64,000 bases of DNA from CAVVFX01 sp963747535 (lineage in GTDB: Bacteria; Acidobacteriota; Terriglobia; Bryobacterales; Bryobacteraceae): contig CAVVFX010000002.1 in assembly GCA_963747535.1 (NCBI GenBank), positions 620,001 to 684,000 of the forward strand, read 5' to 3'. A program made the translations under genes and the position numbers. The notes beneath the pieces were generated by a model. That model saw only the letters and a program-made list of their open reading frames with translations, was not told where the DNA came from and ran no database searches. Below are positions 35,674-44,664 of this stretch, piece after piece. Each line of letters starts with the position of its first letter. Position 1 is the stretch's first letter.

Positions 35674-36636
35674 TCAGGCGACGGTCGCGTAATAGAAATA
35701 AGTCATAGCGATGTGGTGGCCGACCTGGCGCGACGTTTTCTGTACGTCCGTAAGGTATGGGTGCAGCCCGCGCGCGAAGATGTCCTCGATGCGATCGTAG
35801 GCCAGGCTGGTCATCAACCGGCCGGTAAGCCGCTCGGCTTCATTGGCGTAATACCCTACCCCTGCGCCGCTGATGGCGCGCAACGCCGCCTGCACCGTCT
35901 GCACGTTGAAGCGGATTGACCGGGGATGCTGCGGATGCAGAATAAGCATCTCGGCGACGCGCTCCGGTTCGATTCTCGAATGATACTGGCGCCGGTAAAT
36001 CTCGTACGCCGCAACCGACTTGAGCACCGCCATCCACTGATGGTTGTCCGGCTTTTCTCCGGGGTTCACGCGCTCGACCAGGTTGTGATACTCGACGTCC
36101 ACGATGCGCGCGGTCATGTCGGCGCGCTCCAGGGCCCGGCCCATCTGCAGGAACTGCCAGCCCTCGTCGTGCGGCAGCGTATCGTCGCTGACTCCATGAA
36201 AACGATGGCAGCCGGAGCGGATGGTGTCGCAGAAGCGATGCGGTCCGACTGCCAGTTCCTCCTCGGCGCGGAAATGGCTGACGCTGTGATACAGGCTGTT
36301 GATGTCCTGCCACATCTCGCGAGAGATGCGGTCCCGGATGGTCCGAGCATTCTCCCGCGCGCGGAAGATGCACTGCAGAATAGAATTCGCGTTGCGCTCG
36401 TCGAAGGCCAGGAATTCGAACACAGTCTGAGTATTGGCGATCTGGTATAGCTTGAAGAATTCTTCCTGCTCGCCGGTCATATGGACCAGCGGCTCCCAGC
36501 GCAGCCGGATGGTCTGCTGGGATTGCTCCAGCAGCATATGGTAGTTCACGTCCAGGATGCGCGCGGTGTCCTCGGCGCGCTCCATGTAGCGCGCAATCCA
36601 GAAGAGCGAATCAGCGATCCGCGAAAGCATGCTCAT
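35674..36636 (-). CDS. Alpha-E domain protein
   Basis: 320 aa, all alpha-helical, of the 'alpha-E' family (formerly DUF403). The beginning MLSRIADSLFWIARYMERAEDTARILDVNYH is diagnostic, with repeated RALERADMTARIVDVEYHNL and ENARTIRDRISREMW motifs. Conserved Glu/Arg residues form the presumed binding face. Its start overlaps the ATP-grasp stop by 4 bp, which is the usual gene order. The protein is predicted to work with the ATP-grasp and transglutaminase partners in peptide ligation; no catalytic reaction is known. Confidence 0.87.
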   Translation of the reverse strand: MSMLSRIADSLFWIARYMERAEDTARILDVNYHMLLEQSQQTIRLRWEPLVHMTGEQEEFFKLYQIANTQTVFEFLAFDERNANSILQCIFRARENARTIRDRISREMWQDINSLYHSVSHFRAEEELAVGPHRFCDTIRSGCHRFHGVSDDTLPHDEGWQFLQMGRALERADMTARIVDVEYHNLVERVNPGEKPDNHQWMAVLKSVAAYEIYRRQYHSRIEPERVAEMLILHPQHPRSIRFNVQTVQAALRAISGAGVGYYANEAERLTGRLMTSLAYDRIEDIFARGLHPYLTDVQKTSRQVGHHIAMTYFYYATVA

Positions 36637-38117
36637 CTCTCACCTCGCAGGACCCAGGTATCTTTGCTGCCGCCGCCTTGTGACGAGTTGACCACCATCG
36701 AGCCGGGTTCCAGCGCTACGCGCGTCAGTCCCCCCGGCACAACGATGGTTTTCTCGCCGTTGAACAGGCAGTAGGGACGAAGGTCAACGTGCCGGCCGGA
36801 GATGGTATTGCTACGCACGTCGAAAGACGGAACGCGCGACAGGCCGATCACGTGTTGGGCGATGTAGTTTCGCGGGTCGGCCTTCAGCTTGCGCCGGAAA
36901 TCTTCGATCTTGTCGGTAGTGGAAGCCGGACCCATCAGCATCCCGTAGCCTCCGGATTCTCCCACTGCCTTCACCACCATCTCGGGCAGATGCTCCAGAA
37001 CATAGCTTAAATGGTCGTGCCGTGAACAGAGATAAGTTTCCACGTTGCGCAGGATGGGGTCTTCGCCGAGATAGTACCGAATGAACTCCGGCACATAGGC
37101 ATAGATGGCTTTATCGTCCGCCACGCCGTTGCCGACAGCGTTGGCTAGCGCCACGTTGCCCGCCCGATAGGCGTTCATGAGCCCGGGCACGCCCAAAACG
37201 GAATCCTGGCGGAAGACCAGCGGATCTAGAAAATCGTCATCGATGCGGCGGTAAATCACGTCCACGCGAGTGAGACCGCGGATGGTCTTCATGTAGCAGA
37301 CGTTGTTGTCGACTACCAGGTCGCGTCCTTCGACCAGTTCGATGCCCATCTGTTGGGCCAGGAAGCTGTGCTCGAAGTAGGCGCTGTTGTAAATGCCGGG
37401 CGAGAGCAGGACGACCGTCGGGTCGCCGTCGCCGCGCGGTGCCAGGCTGCGCAGGATCTGAATCAATTCCAGCGGATACTGGTCGATCGGCAGAATCTCG
37501 CACGCCTGGAAAATCTTGGGGAACGTCCGCGTCATGACCAGGCGGTTCTCGAGAACGTACGAGACGCCGCTGGGAGTGCGGACGTTGTCCTCCAGAACGA
37601 GGTAATCGCCGGTCTTCGAATCGCGCACCAGATCGATACCGGAGATGTGCGTGTAAATGCCGCGGGGCACCTGGACGCCGGACATCTGGCGCTGGTAGTG
37701 CTGGCAGGAGAAGACCAGCGAACGCGGTATTTTGCCGTCCTTCAGGATGCGCTGCGGACCGTATACGTCCTGGAGAAACAGATTCAACGCCATCACGCGC
37801 TGCGAGAGCCCGGCCTCCAGGCGATCCCATTCGAAGCGCGGGATGACGCGCGGGATCAGGTCGAACGGAAACAGCCGCTCCGTGCCCCGGCCATCGCTGT
37901 AGACGGTGAAAGTGATGCCCTGGAGCAGGAACGAGAGATCGGCCAGGCGGCGGCGCTCTTCAAATTCCGTTGAGGTCATCTGCTCGAACGCGGCATACAC
38001 TTCTTCGTAATGTGGGCGCGGCTGGCCCGGGGACCCGAACATCTCGTCGTAGTAGACGCTGAGGTCGTATCCGGAGAACAGGTTTTCGCGCGCCGTGGCT
38101 TCCTGTTGCTGAGTCAT
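36633..38117 (-). CDS. Circularly permuted ATP-grasp type 2 protein
   Basis: 494 aa from ATG 38117 of the DUF404/DUF407 family, a circularly permuted ATP-grasp ligase. Typical segments are GYDLSVYYDEMFGSPGQPRPHYEEVY, PFDLIPRVIPRFEWDRLEAGLSQRV, YLVLEDNVRTPSGVSYVLENR and VVKAVGESGGYGMLMGP near the C-terminus. Such enzymes use ATP to join a carboxylate to an amine. Known relatives occur with alpha-E and transglutaminase genes, exactly as here, so a peptide-synthesis or tagging module is likely. The substrate is unknown. Confidence 0.9.
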   Translation of the reverse strand: MTQQQEATARENLFSGYDLSVYYDEMFGSPGQPRPHYEEVYAAFEQMTSTEFEERRRLADLSFLLQGITFTVYSDGRGTERLFPFDLIPRVIPRFEWDRLEAGLSQRVMALNLFLQDVYGPQRILKDGKIPRSLVFSCQHYQRQMSGVQVPRGIYTHISGIDLVRDSKTGDYLVLEDNVRTPSGVSYVLENRLVMTRTFPKIFQACEILPIDQYPLELIQILRSLAPRGDGDPTVVLLSPGIYNSAYFEHSFLAQQMGIELVEGRDLVVDNNVCYMKTIRGLTRVDVIYRRIDDDFLDPLVFRQDSVLGVPGLMNAYRAGNVALANAVGNGVADDKAIYAYVPEFIRYYLGEDPILRNVETYLCSRHDHLSYVLEHLPEMVVKAVGESGGYGMLMGPASTTDKIEDFRRKLKADPRNYIAQHVIGLSRVPSFDVRSNTISGRHVDLRPYCLFNGEKTIVVPGGLTRVALEPGSMVVNSSQGGGSKDTWVLRGER

Positions 38118-38207
38118 CAAAACACGGAGTATAACAACCTTGAAAGCAAAAGTTACCGATTAATCGCGGTCATCAAAACGTTCAATAGCAAAAGACCCGC
38201 AAATGTG

Positions 38208-38227
38208 GGACAGACTTCAGTCTGTCC
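38208..38227. terminator. GGACAGACT/AGTCTGTCC hairpin
   Basis: Nine-bp perfect arms with a 2-nt centre, followed by TCTT on the plus strand. It lies downstream of the SDR gene on the minus strand and upstream of the ATP-grasp operon. It may also be another dispersed palindrome. Confidence 0.5.
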
Positions 38228-38248
38228 TCTTAAGTTTGTACATTTTCG

Positions 38249-38310
38249 CCGTGGCGCAGACCATCGTTTTTTGTGGTCGGGGTACCCTCTGGGTCGCTGC
38301 GTAGCAGCCT
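38249..38310. repeat. Dispersed palindromic repeat, copy 5
   Basis: CCGTGGCGCAGACCATCG core, TTTTTTGTGGTC, then a divergent linker and GCAGCCT. It begins right at the stop codon of the SDR gene (38311). Confidence 0.8.
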
Positions 38311-39114
38311 TTAGCCTCTCCTGTCGGGCACGCCACGCTTCATCCGCCTGCCCGAGGCCTGGCCGAGTTTGCGAACCAGTGACCTCGGCAGCAACCGAAG
38401 GATGTTCACGGAAAGCTTGTACTTCCACCCGGTGATGACAATCACCTTGCTGCCCTGCAAGGCCCGGAGCGAAGTATCCACGACGCTGTCGGCCGAAAGC
38501 CACAGCCAGCCTGGTATCCGCGAACGATCCATTCCTAGAGTATCGTGAAATTCCGTAATCGTAAAACCGGGACACAGAGCCTGTACCTTAACGGGTGAGC
38601 CGACGGCCCGAAGTTCCGCGTCCAGGGCTTCGGTGAAGGCGTTCATCCACGCCTTCGTGGCCCCGTAACTGGCGCTGCCTGCGCCGATCGCGAAGGCTGA
38701 GACCGAGGACACGTTGATAACCGCGCCTTTACGCTGGCCGACCATCTTGCGCAAAGCCGCGTGACACAGACGCATGGTAGCCATGACGTGCACTCGGTGC
38801 ATCTGCTCCTGGCCCGAGATGTCGGCGTCGAAAAAGAGACCCTTCGTGCCGAAGCCCGCATTATTGACCAGGATTTCAAGATCGGGCGTCGAATTGATGT
38901 ATTTCACCACAGTCGCGACTCCGTCATCCGTAGCCAGATCGGCTACGAGGGGCATCGCGCGGATGCGGTAGTCGCGCATCAGTCCGGCGGCGACCTCGGC
39001 GAGACGTTCCTGCCGGCGGGCGACCAGCGTCACATCATGCCCGGCCTGTGCCAGTTTCCGGGCGAACATGACGCCCAGGCCGCTGGACGCGCCGGTAATG
39101 ACGGCAACGCTCAT
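38311..39114 (-). CDS. Short-chain dehydrogenase/reductase
   Basis: 267 aa. The motif TGASSGLG begins at residue 7, with LVARRQERLAEV, and the active site has SYGATKAWMNAFTEAL (Tyr-x3-Lys) and the Ser of VINVSSVSAF. This is a classic SDR, similar to DltE/YbbO-type reductases of unknown substrate. It overlaps the aldo/keto reductase stop by 4 bp, so the pair is co-translated and both enzymes may act on one carbonyl substrate. The stop is at the very edge of a dispersed repeat. Confidence 0.9.
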   Translation of the reverse strand: MSVAVITGASSGLGVMFARKLAQAGHDVTLVARRQERLAEVAAGLMRDYRIRAMPLVADLATDDGVATVVKYINSTPDLEILVNNAGFGTKGLFFDADISGQEQMHRVHVMATMRLCHAALRKMVGQRKGAVINVSSVSAFAIGAGSASYGATKAWMNAFTEALDAELRAVGSPVKVQALCPGFTITEFHDTLGMDRSRIPGWLWLSADSVVDTSLRALQGSKVIVITGWKYKLSVNILRLLPRSLVRKLGQASGRRMKRGVPDRRG

Positions 39115-40064
39115 CTGCGAGCCAGGAAGGCTTCAATTTCGTCGATCTCCGGTTGTGACAGGCGGAACTCCAGCGCGCCGACCACTCCATCCACTTGCGC
39201 CGGCGAGCGCATCCCGACAATCGCACCGGTGACTGCAGGGCGCCGCAGGGTCCACGCAATGGCGACCTCGCCGGCGGTCCTGCCGTGGCGCTGGCCGATA
39301 GCCTTCAACAGGTCCGCGACCTGCAGGTTGTGGGTCAACGCGGGCTCCTGAAAGTCGGGGTTGCGGCGGCGGAAATCGTCCGCGGCAAACGCGGCCACGC
39401 GTTCCTTACTCATGCCTCCGCTCAGAAGGCCGTTCCGCATGGGCGAATACACGATCACGCCGATTCCGTTCTCCTGCGCGTAGGGCAGAAGGGCATTTTC
39501 GGAATCGCGAACCAGCATGGAATAAGGCGGCTGCAGCGAGGTAGGGGGTGCGATCGAGGCGATGCGCTGCAATTGGCTGACGCTGAAGTTCGAAACTCCG
39601 ATCCAGCGGACTTTGCCCTCCTGCTGTAGCTTCGCCATGGTTGTCCAGCCTTCCTCGATGTCCGCATCCGGCTCCGGCCAGTGCATCTGATACAGATCGA
39701 TGCAGTCCAGCTTGAGCCGCCGCAGGCTGGCTTCACACTCCGCGCGCACCGAATCGGCTTTGAGGCTCTTGCCGATCTGACGCTGCTCGTTCCACACCCG
39801 GGCACACTTGGTGAATACATAGGGGCGGGGCGAGATTCCTTCGACCGCGCGGGAGACCACCTCTTCGGAATGGCCCAGCCCATACACGGCGGCGGTATCG
39901 ATCCAGTTCACGCCTTTTTCGAAAGCGGCGCGAATCGCCGCAATGGATTCGTTGTCGTCCTGAGGTCCCCAGGAGAAGGCCCATCCTCCGCCGCCCATAG
40001 CCCACGCGCCGACACCAATGGGTGTAATCTCCAGATCGCCATTACCGAGTTTCTTCTTGGTCAT
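39111..40064 (-). CDS. Aldo/keto reductase
   Basis: 317 aa NADPH-dependent aldo/keto reductase. The barrel start KLGNGDLEITPIGVGAWAMGG, catalytic tetrad pieces NWIDTAAVYGLGHSEEV (Asp, Tyr), KPYVFTKCARV-like strand with the Lys, and CIDLYQMHWPEPD (His) are present. Later comes GVSNFSVSQLQ, followed by the phosphate-binding AGIVG-like end. It resembles YhdN/general stress-type members. The stop overlaps the SDR start. The gene faces a DinB-like gene across a 70-bp spacer. Confidence 0.9.
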   Translation of the reverse strand: MTKKKLGNGDLEITPIGVGAWAMGGGGWAFSWGPQDDNESIAAIRAAFEKGVNWIDTAAVYGLGHSEEVVSRAVEGISPRPYVFTKCARVWNEQRQIGKSLKADSVRAECEASLRRLKLDCIDLYQMHWPEPDADIEEGWTTMAKLQQEGKVRWIGVSNFSVSQLQRIASIAPPTSLQPPYSMLVRDSENALLPYAQENGIGVIVYSPMRNGLLSGGMSKERVAAFAADDFRRRNPDFQEPALTHNLQVADLLKAIGQRHGRTAGEVAIAWTLRRPAVTGAIVGMRSPAQVDGVVGALEFRLSQPEIDEIEAFLARR

Positions 40065-40097
40065 CGAAACTATTATCGTCGAGAGAACCGCGGGCGC

Positions 40098-40128
40098 TTG
40101 ACAGAGGGCTCGCGGATTCGTGTAGGCT
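40098..40128 (+). promoter_or_regulatory. Candidate promoter of the DinB-like gene
   Basis: A perfect TTGACA (40098-40103) and TAGGCT (40123-40128), spacing 19 bp, ending 6 bp before ATG 40135. This would give an almost leaderless transcript; the long spacer weakens the call. Confidence 0.33.
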
Positions 40129-40134
40129 AGCGCT

Positions 40135-40680
40135 ATGAGTATCAGAACAAGAGTGCTCTTCTATCTTTGCTGCGCGCCGCTCGGGTTCATCGCCCAGAAC
40201 AATATCCTGAGCGCCCAGAATAATCTGACGACCACGGTTACCCAGCGCTACTTCAACGGAGTTCGCAAGAACCTGGAAGCGGCCGCTGACGCGATGCCCG
40301 ACGCCAAATACGGCTACAAACTGACCGATGGGCAGATGTCGTTCGCGGAATGGCTCAATCACTCGACGGAACGGAATTACTCCGATTGCGCCACGCTGAA
40401 GGCGGAAGCCGCGCCGGAAGCCGCCAAGAAGGTGTCTGGGCTGAAGAGCAAAACGGAAGTCAGCCAGGCGTTGAAGGATTCGTTCGCGTATTGCGCGGCG
40501 GCGCTCGCAAGTACCGACGATCAAAAAGTTCTCGCCTCGCCACAGATGACGTACTCGCTTCTGCACATCGTGGTACACAACAACGAGATCTACGGAAACA
40601 TCGTGGGGTATTTGCGATCCAGCGGAATCGTGCCACCTTCCACGGCTTCGCGCATGGGCCAAAAGGGCAAGAAGCAGTAG
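40135..40680 (+). CDS. Exported DinB-like protein
   Basis: 181 aa with a leader (TRVLFYLCCAPLGFIAQ). The mature part is a four-helix DinB/YfiT-type bundle: YFNGVRKNLEAAADAMPDAKYGYKLTDGQMSFAEWLNHSTERNY has the first metal-type His, and QMTYSLLHIVVHNNEIYGNIVGYLRSSGIVPPST the second His pair. Three His residues in those positions normally bind a divalent metal. Function is unknown; DinB-type proteins act as thiol-dependent transferases in some cases. Confidence 0.8.
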   Translation: MSIRTRVLFYLCCAPLGFIAQNNILSAQNNLTTTVTQRYFNGVRKNLEAAADAMPDAKYGYKLTDGQMSFAEWLNHSTERNYSDCATLKAEAAPEAAKKVSGLKSKTEVSQALKDSFAYCAAALASTDDQKVLASPQMTYSLLHIVVHNNEIYGNIVGYLRSSGIVPPSTASRMGQKGKKQ

Positions 40681-40711
40681 CTGGAGCCGAGCCGTCCCGC
40701 GGACAGCGCGG

Positions 40712-43700
40712 TCAAAAGTGAAACTTGACCGCCAATTGAATCAGCCGTGGAGCAGCCGCGCTCACCACGCGGCCAAAATTCGGATCGTTGATCTCGCCGT
40801 CTACCGCGGATGGGCCATAAAACTGTGCGTGGTTGAAAACGTTGAACGCCTCAATGCGAATATCGAACGATTTCGATTCCGTGATCGGCACCGTTTTGCT
40901 GAGCTCCACGTCGAAATTCTCCATGCCCGGGCCGTAGAAGGACCGGCGCGCAGCGTTGCCGAGCTGTCCCAGCGTCTCCGGTGCGAACAGACTGGTATTG
41001 AATTCAGGCTCGCCGTTACGGGGATTGGTGTTGATCCGCAGCGGCCCCGACGTCATTTGTGGCGTATCGAGCAGTGCGTTGTTGACGCCGTTGCCGAGGG
41101 TCCCGAGGAGAGACCGGTCCGAATCATCCGAGAGCGTGACCGGAAACCCCGTAGTGAAGCGGGTGGTTCCGGAAAGGCTCCATCCCTCGGTCAACCGGTT
41201 GCGCCGGAACCACTGATCGAACGGCAGGGCGTAGGTATAAGTCGCCACGAAATTGTGCGTCATGTCCCACGAGGAGATCACACGCGTGAGGCGTGCATTG
41301 AACGGGTTGGTTTGCTCGCCGAGATTGGACGCCTCGTCGATCGATTTCGAATACGTATAGCCGACCAGAAGCGTAGCTCGCTTGGCGGTAGCGAATCGCA
41401 GATTGACTTCGATCGCGTTGTAATCTGAATTGCCCACGGACTTTTGCGCGGTGATCGATCCGTAGCCGGCACCCAGGCCGGATCGAGTCCCCTGATAGCT
41501 TTTGCCCGACGCGGCCAGGTAGGCGGCATCTTCTCCGAAGGGCCCGCAGGCGGCGCTTCCCGGAGCCACCTCGTTGGGATGGCTCAGACTGAGACAGAGC
41601 GCCGGATTGCCCGGGTTCTCCGGGACCAGAACCAGCAGATGATGGCCTTCGTTTCCAGCGTAGCTGACCGTCAACAAAGTGCTGTCGCCGATCTGCCGTT
41701 GCATCGAAAACATGTAGTTCTCGGTATAGGGCACGCTGTTCTTGTAGTAGAAGTAAGGATCCCCGCTGATCGGCGAGACAGCCGGGAAATTGAAACCCGT
41801 GTACGGATTTTGCGCCATCACATTATGCGGCGGGAAACTCAACGGAAACGGATCGGTATTCTGGGCGCCGTTCGCCGCATTGACAAATGGTGTGGCCAAC
41901 AGCGGCGGTCCGGGACTTAGATAGGTGTAGCCATAGGGAGGGACGCCGTACATGATCCCGGCCGATAATCCGGGAAAGGCTGTATAAAAGACGCCATAGC
42001 TTGCGCGGATGCTGTTCTTGCCGCGCTCGCCAAATAGTGTCTTAAGCAATCCGCTGTCGAAGGCCGGAGAATATGCCAGCCCGACTCTGGGAGCGAAATT
42101 GTGAAACTTCGAGGGCGATAAGGTCGGCGGAATTCCAGGATCGCCGGGCACCACCAACCCGTTCGGCGCGTTCGGATAGAGCACCGACTGCTCGCCCGGG
42201 ACAATCGTCTGGATCTGATTATATTTTTCCCACCAGGGCATAATGAGATCCCAGCGCACTCCCGCGTTCACCGTAAGATTGTTTCCGGCCCGCCAGCTAT
42301 CCGCCGCGAAGGCAGCCCCATAACGGTTGCGCAGGTAGAAGTGCTGGCCCGATGTTTGGGTGTAATTACTCGGGAAACCCAACAGAAAATCCGCGAAGGC
42401 CGAGCCGGTCTCGGTTCCGTCGATATTAAACGTTCCATTGAATGTCGCGTTGGGGTCTTCATTGACCTGGTCGTAATGGAACTGGCCGCCGAACTTGAGC
42501 GTATGGGTTCCGATGACTTTCGAGAGCGTGTTACTCAAATAGATCGTGTTATTCCATTGCTTGACGTTGGTGATTGGAACGCCCATCACGAAAGACGGGA
42601 ACACGATGTTCTCGACGCCCTCAAACTGTGGCGCCTGCACCACGATGCCGGATGTACCGGCGCCGGTGACGAAGCCTTGCGACTGCAGCGTCACTCCCAG
42701 GCCGCCGTGCGGCTGGCCGATCGTGTTCGCATTTCGCAGCAGTCCGAGGTGAAGCTCGTTTACCGTAGTGGCGCCCAGAACCTTGGTATCGCCGAGCGAA
42801 AACATCTGCGCCTGGCCGACCGTCAAGGCATCGAAGCCGGGTATGCTTGCCCCGCCCTGACCGCCGGGATACGGGTTGTCCAGCCGATAGTTGTCCACGA
42901 AATAGTAACCGGAAAGCTGACCGAAGCGCGTATTGGCGTCGAGACGAGCGCCACCTTTGTCATCCCGTACGGTCTCAGGATAGGCGGAGGTGGCGAACTG
43001 ATCGGACCCGGCGTTGGGCTGCGGAATATATTTCAGAAGATTCACCGCCGGCGATGACCAGGCTCTCGCCGGGATCACGGCACCGGGAAAAACGCAGATC
43101 AGCGTACTCGTGCAATTCGGCGAGTAATATGGCTCGCCTTGAGAAACACCGTAGCCGAGCTTTTGCGTTAGCAGCCCGGCAGCGTTGGCTCCACTCACCG
43201 CCCCGGTAAGCGTACTCGCCACATCGCTGAGATTCCCGGTGCGATCCTGCACCGAGGGCACGGACGTTACGGGCGACGTGATGCCTTCTACCGTACGCGT
43301 TCCCTGGTAATCGAGAAAAAAGAAGACTTTGTCCCGCTTGATCGGACCACCCATCACACCGCCAAACTGATTCTGCCGGAAAACGCCTCGGGTGTTGTCG
43401 AAGAAATTCCTCGCGTCCAGATCCGTGTTGCGCAGAAACTCGAACGCGTCACCATGCAGGGCATTGCTGCCGGACCTGGTCACGACATCAATCATTCCGC
43501 CGTTATAATTTCCGTATTCGGCGTCGAAGTTATTGGTGAGAACCCGGAACTGCTGGATGGAGTCCAGATTCGGAATGACCGATGTACCCCCATTCATGTG
43601 TTCCTGCACGTCGACGGAATTCAGCATAAAGCCATTGGACGATTCGCGCTGTCCATTGATGGAAAGATCGCCGGGATTCAGATCGCCGGAAGGATTGATG

Positions 43701-44266
43701 GTTCCCGTCACGCCCGCCATGATCACCGAGGTCGGCGTCAGCGTCGTCACCGGCGTTACGCCGGGCTGAATCGCAAGCAGATCCGTGTAGCTGCGCCCGT
43801 TCAGCGGCATTCGCTCCATTTGTTTATCCGACACGACTTCACCGAGATGGGTGGCGACCGTGTCGACCTGAGTCTCAACCTCGGTTCCGGACTCGGTAAC
43901 CGTGACCGCCTCGTTGTGCTGTCCCAGTTCCATCACCGCGTCGACGCGGAGCGCGGAATCGGCATCGACAAGGAGATCTTTCTTTCGCCGGGTCTGGAAG
44001 CCTGGTGCTTCAAGCGTCAAATCGTAGGGACCCACGGGGAGTGCCGGGAAAGAGTAGAAACCCTGCGCGTCGGAGATTGTCTTGAATTCGGACTTGAGCG
44101 TAGTGCTGGTCAGCGTAAGTCTGGCGCCGTGAATTGCGGCTCCGCTCGGATCCTTCACCACCCCGGAGACGCTTGCTGCGGCGAATGCCCACAGGCCCAT
44201 TCCGCCAAGGAGAACCAGAATGGCGACGTAGCTCAGGCGTCCGGCTTTGCGAGATCTTTCTGGCAC
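40712..44266 (-). CDS. Carboxypeptidase-regulatory/TonB-type outer-membrane receptor
   Basis: 1184 aa from GTG 44266. A signal peptide is followed by a carboxypeptidase-regulatory beta domain (SGVVKDPSGAAIHGARLTLTST ... FYSFPALPVGPYDLTLEAPGFQ), then a plug (EVVSDKQMERMPLNGRSYTDLLAIQPGV; GGMIDVVTRSGSNALHGDAFEFLRN), and a large beta barrel ending GRVVSAAAPRLIQLAVKFHF, whose C-terminal Phe is typical for outer-membrane insertion. This is the very large Oar-like/CarboxypepD_reg receptor type that is abundant in Solibacter and relatives. It would import an oligosaccharide or peptide. A palindrome lies 42-56 bp upstream of the start. Confidence 0.9.
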   Translation of the reverse strand: MPERSRKAGRLSYVAILVLLGGMGLWAFAAASVSGVVKDPSGAAIHGARLTLTSTTLKSEFKTISDAQGFYSFPALPVGPYDLTLEAPGFQTRRKKDLLVDADSALRVDAVMELGQHNEAVTVTESGTEVETQVDTVATHLGEVVSDKQMERMPLNGRSYTDLLAIQPGVTPVTTLTPTSVIMAGVTGTINPSGDLNPGDLSINGQRESSNGFMLNSVDVQEHMNGGTSVIPNLDSIQQFRVLTNNFDAEYGNYNGGMIDVVTRSGSNALHGDAFEFLRNTDLDARNFFDNTRGVFRQNQFGGVMGGPIKRDKVFFFLDYQGTRTVEGITSPVTSVPSVQDRTGNLSDVASTLTGAVSGANAAGLLTQKLGYGVSQGEPYYSPNCTSTLICVFPGAVIPARAWSSPAVNLLKYIPQPNAGSDQFATSAYPETVRDDKGGARLDANTRFGQLSGYYFVDNYRLDNPYPGGQGGASIPGFDALTVGQAQMFSLGDTKVLGATTVNELHLGLLRNANTIGQPHGGLGVTLQSQGFVTGAGTSGIVVQAPQFEGVENIVFPSFVMGVPITNVKQWNNTIYLSNTLSKVIGTHTLKFGGQFHYDQVNEDPNATFNGTFNIDGTETGSAFADFLLGFPSNYTQTSGQHFYLRNRYGAAFAADSWRAGNNLTVNAGVRWDLIMPWWEKYNQIQTIVPGEQSVLYPNAPNGLVVPGDPGIPPTLSPSKFHNFAPRVGLAYSPAFDSGLLKTLFGERGKNSIRASYGVFYTAFPGLSAGIMYGVPPYGYTYLSPGPPLLATPFVNAANGAQNTDPFPLSFPPHNVMAQNPYTGFNFPAVSPISGDPYFYYKNSVPYTENYMFSMQRQIGDSTLLTVSYAGNEGHHLLVLVPENPGNPALCLSLSHPNEVAPGSAACGPFGEDAAYLAASGKSYQGTRSGLGAGYGSITAQKSVGNSDYNAIEVNLRFATAKRATLLVGYTYSKSIDEASNLGEQTNPFNARLTRVISSWDMTHNFVATYTYALPFDQWFRRNRLTEGWSLSGTTRFTTGFPVTLSDDSDRSLLGTLGNGVNNALLDTPQMTSGPLRINTNPRNGEPEFNTSLFAPETLGQLGNAARRSFYGPGMENFDVELSKTVPITESKSFDIRIEAFNVFNHAQFYGPSAVDGEINDPNFGRVVSAAAPRLIQLAVKFHF

Positions 44267-44664
44267 AAGGTTTTTCCCCGCTCAAGCGGTATCACGAAAT
44301 TGGCTTACGTGATACTATCACGGCCACACGATCCTTCAAATCGTGTTACGTGAGCTTAAGCTCTTTCGGATTTGCTATAACCTCAGACTACCGGAAGTGC
44401 GATCGGCTCGTCAATACTTTTTGCAACTCAATTGCAAATTTCTAACTATATTAATATAGCTTTTGGGCAGTTAACTCAATAATTTGATACTCAGTTGCAT
44501 CGTCTACGCCATTAGCGGGTTCGACCAACCGGGTAGTTAGTCTTCTCGATTCTCCCCGCGGCGGAAGCGCTCACCGGAGAACCCGCCAGAACTGCCGTGA
44601 TCGTTCGCGTGAGTTGCGATACGATGAAGCGGTTAATCGAGGTAATGCGGGAGGTGAGCAAAAG
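44267..44664. other. Intergenic region, AT-rich, between receptor and RpiB-like gene
   Basis: It holds the receptor promoter on the minus side and the RpiB promoter on the plus side. The part around 44395-44480 is clearly AT-richer than the rest and includes CTATATTAATATAG (44446-44459), a perfect palindrome, and two TTGCAA sites. No gene was recognised. Confidence 0.5.
44308..44322. promoter_or_regulatory. Candidate operator, CGTGATA-C-TATCACG
   Basis: Perfect 7-bp inverted repeat around one base, 42-56 bp upstream of the TonB-type receptor start. An additional TATCACG half-site is at 44290-44296, and a TATCACGAAAT lies before the FmdB-type gene. Confidence 0.5.
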
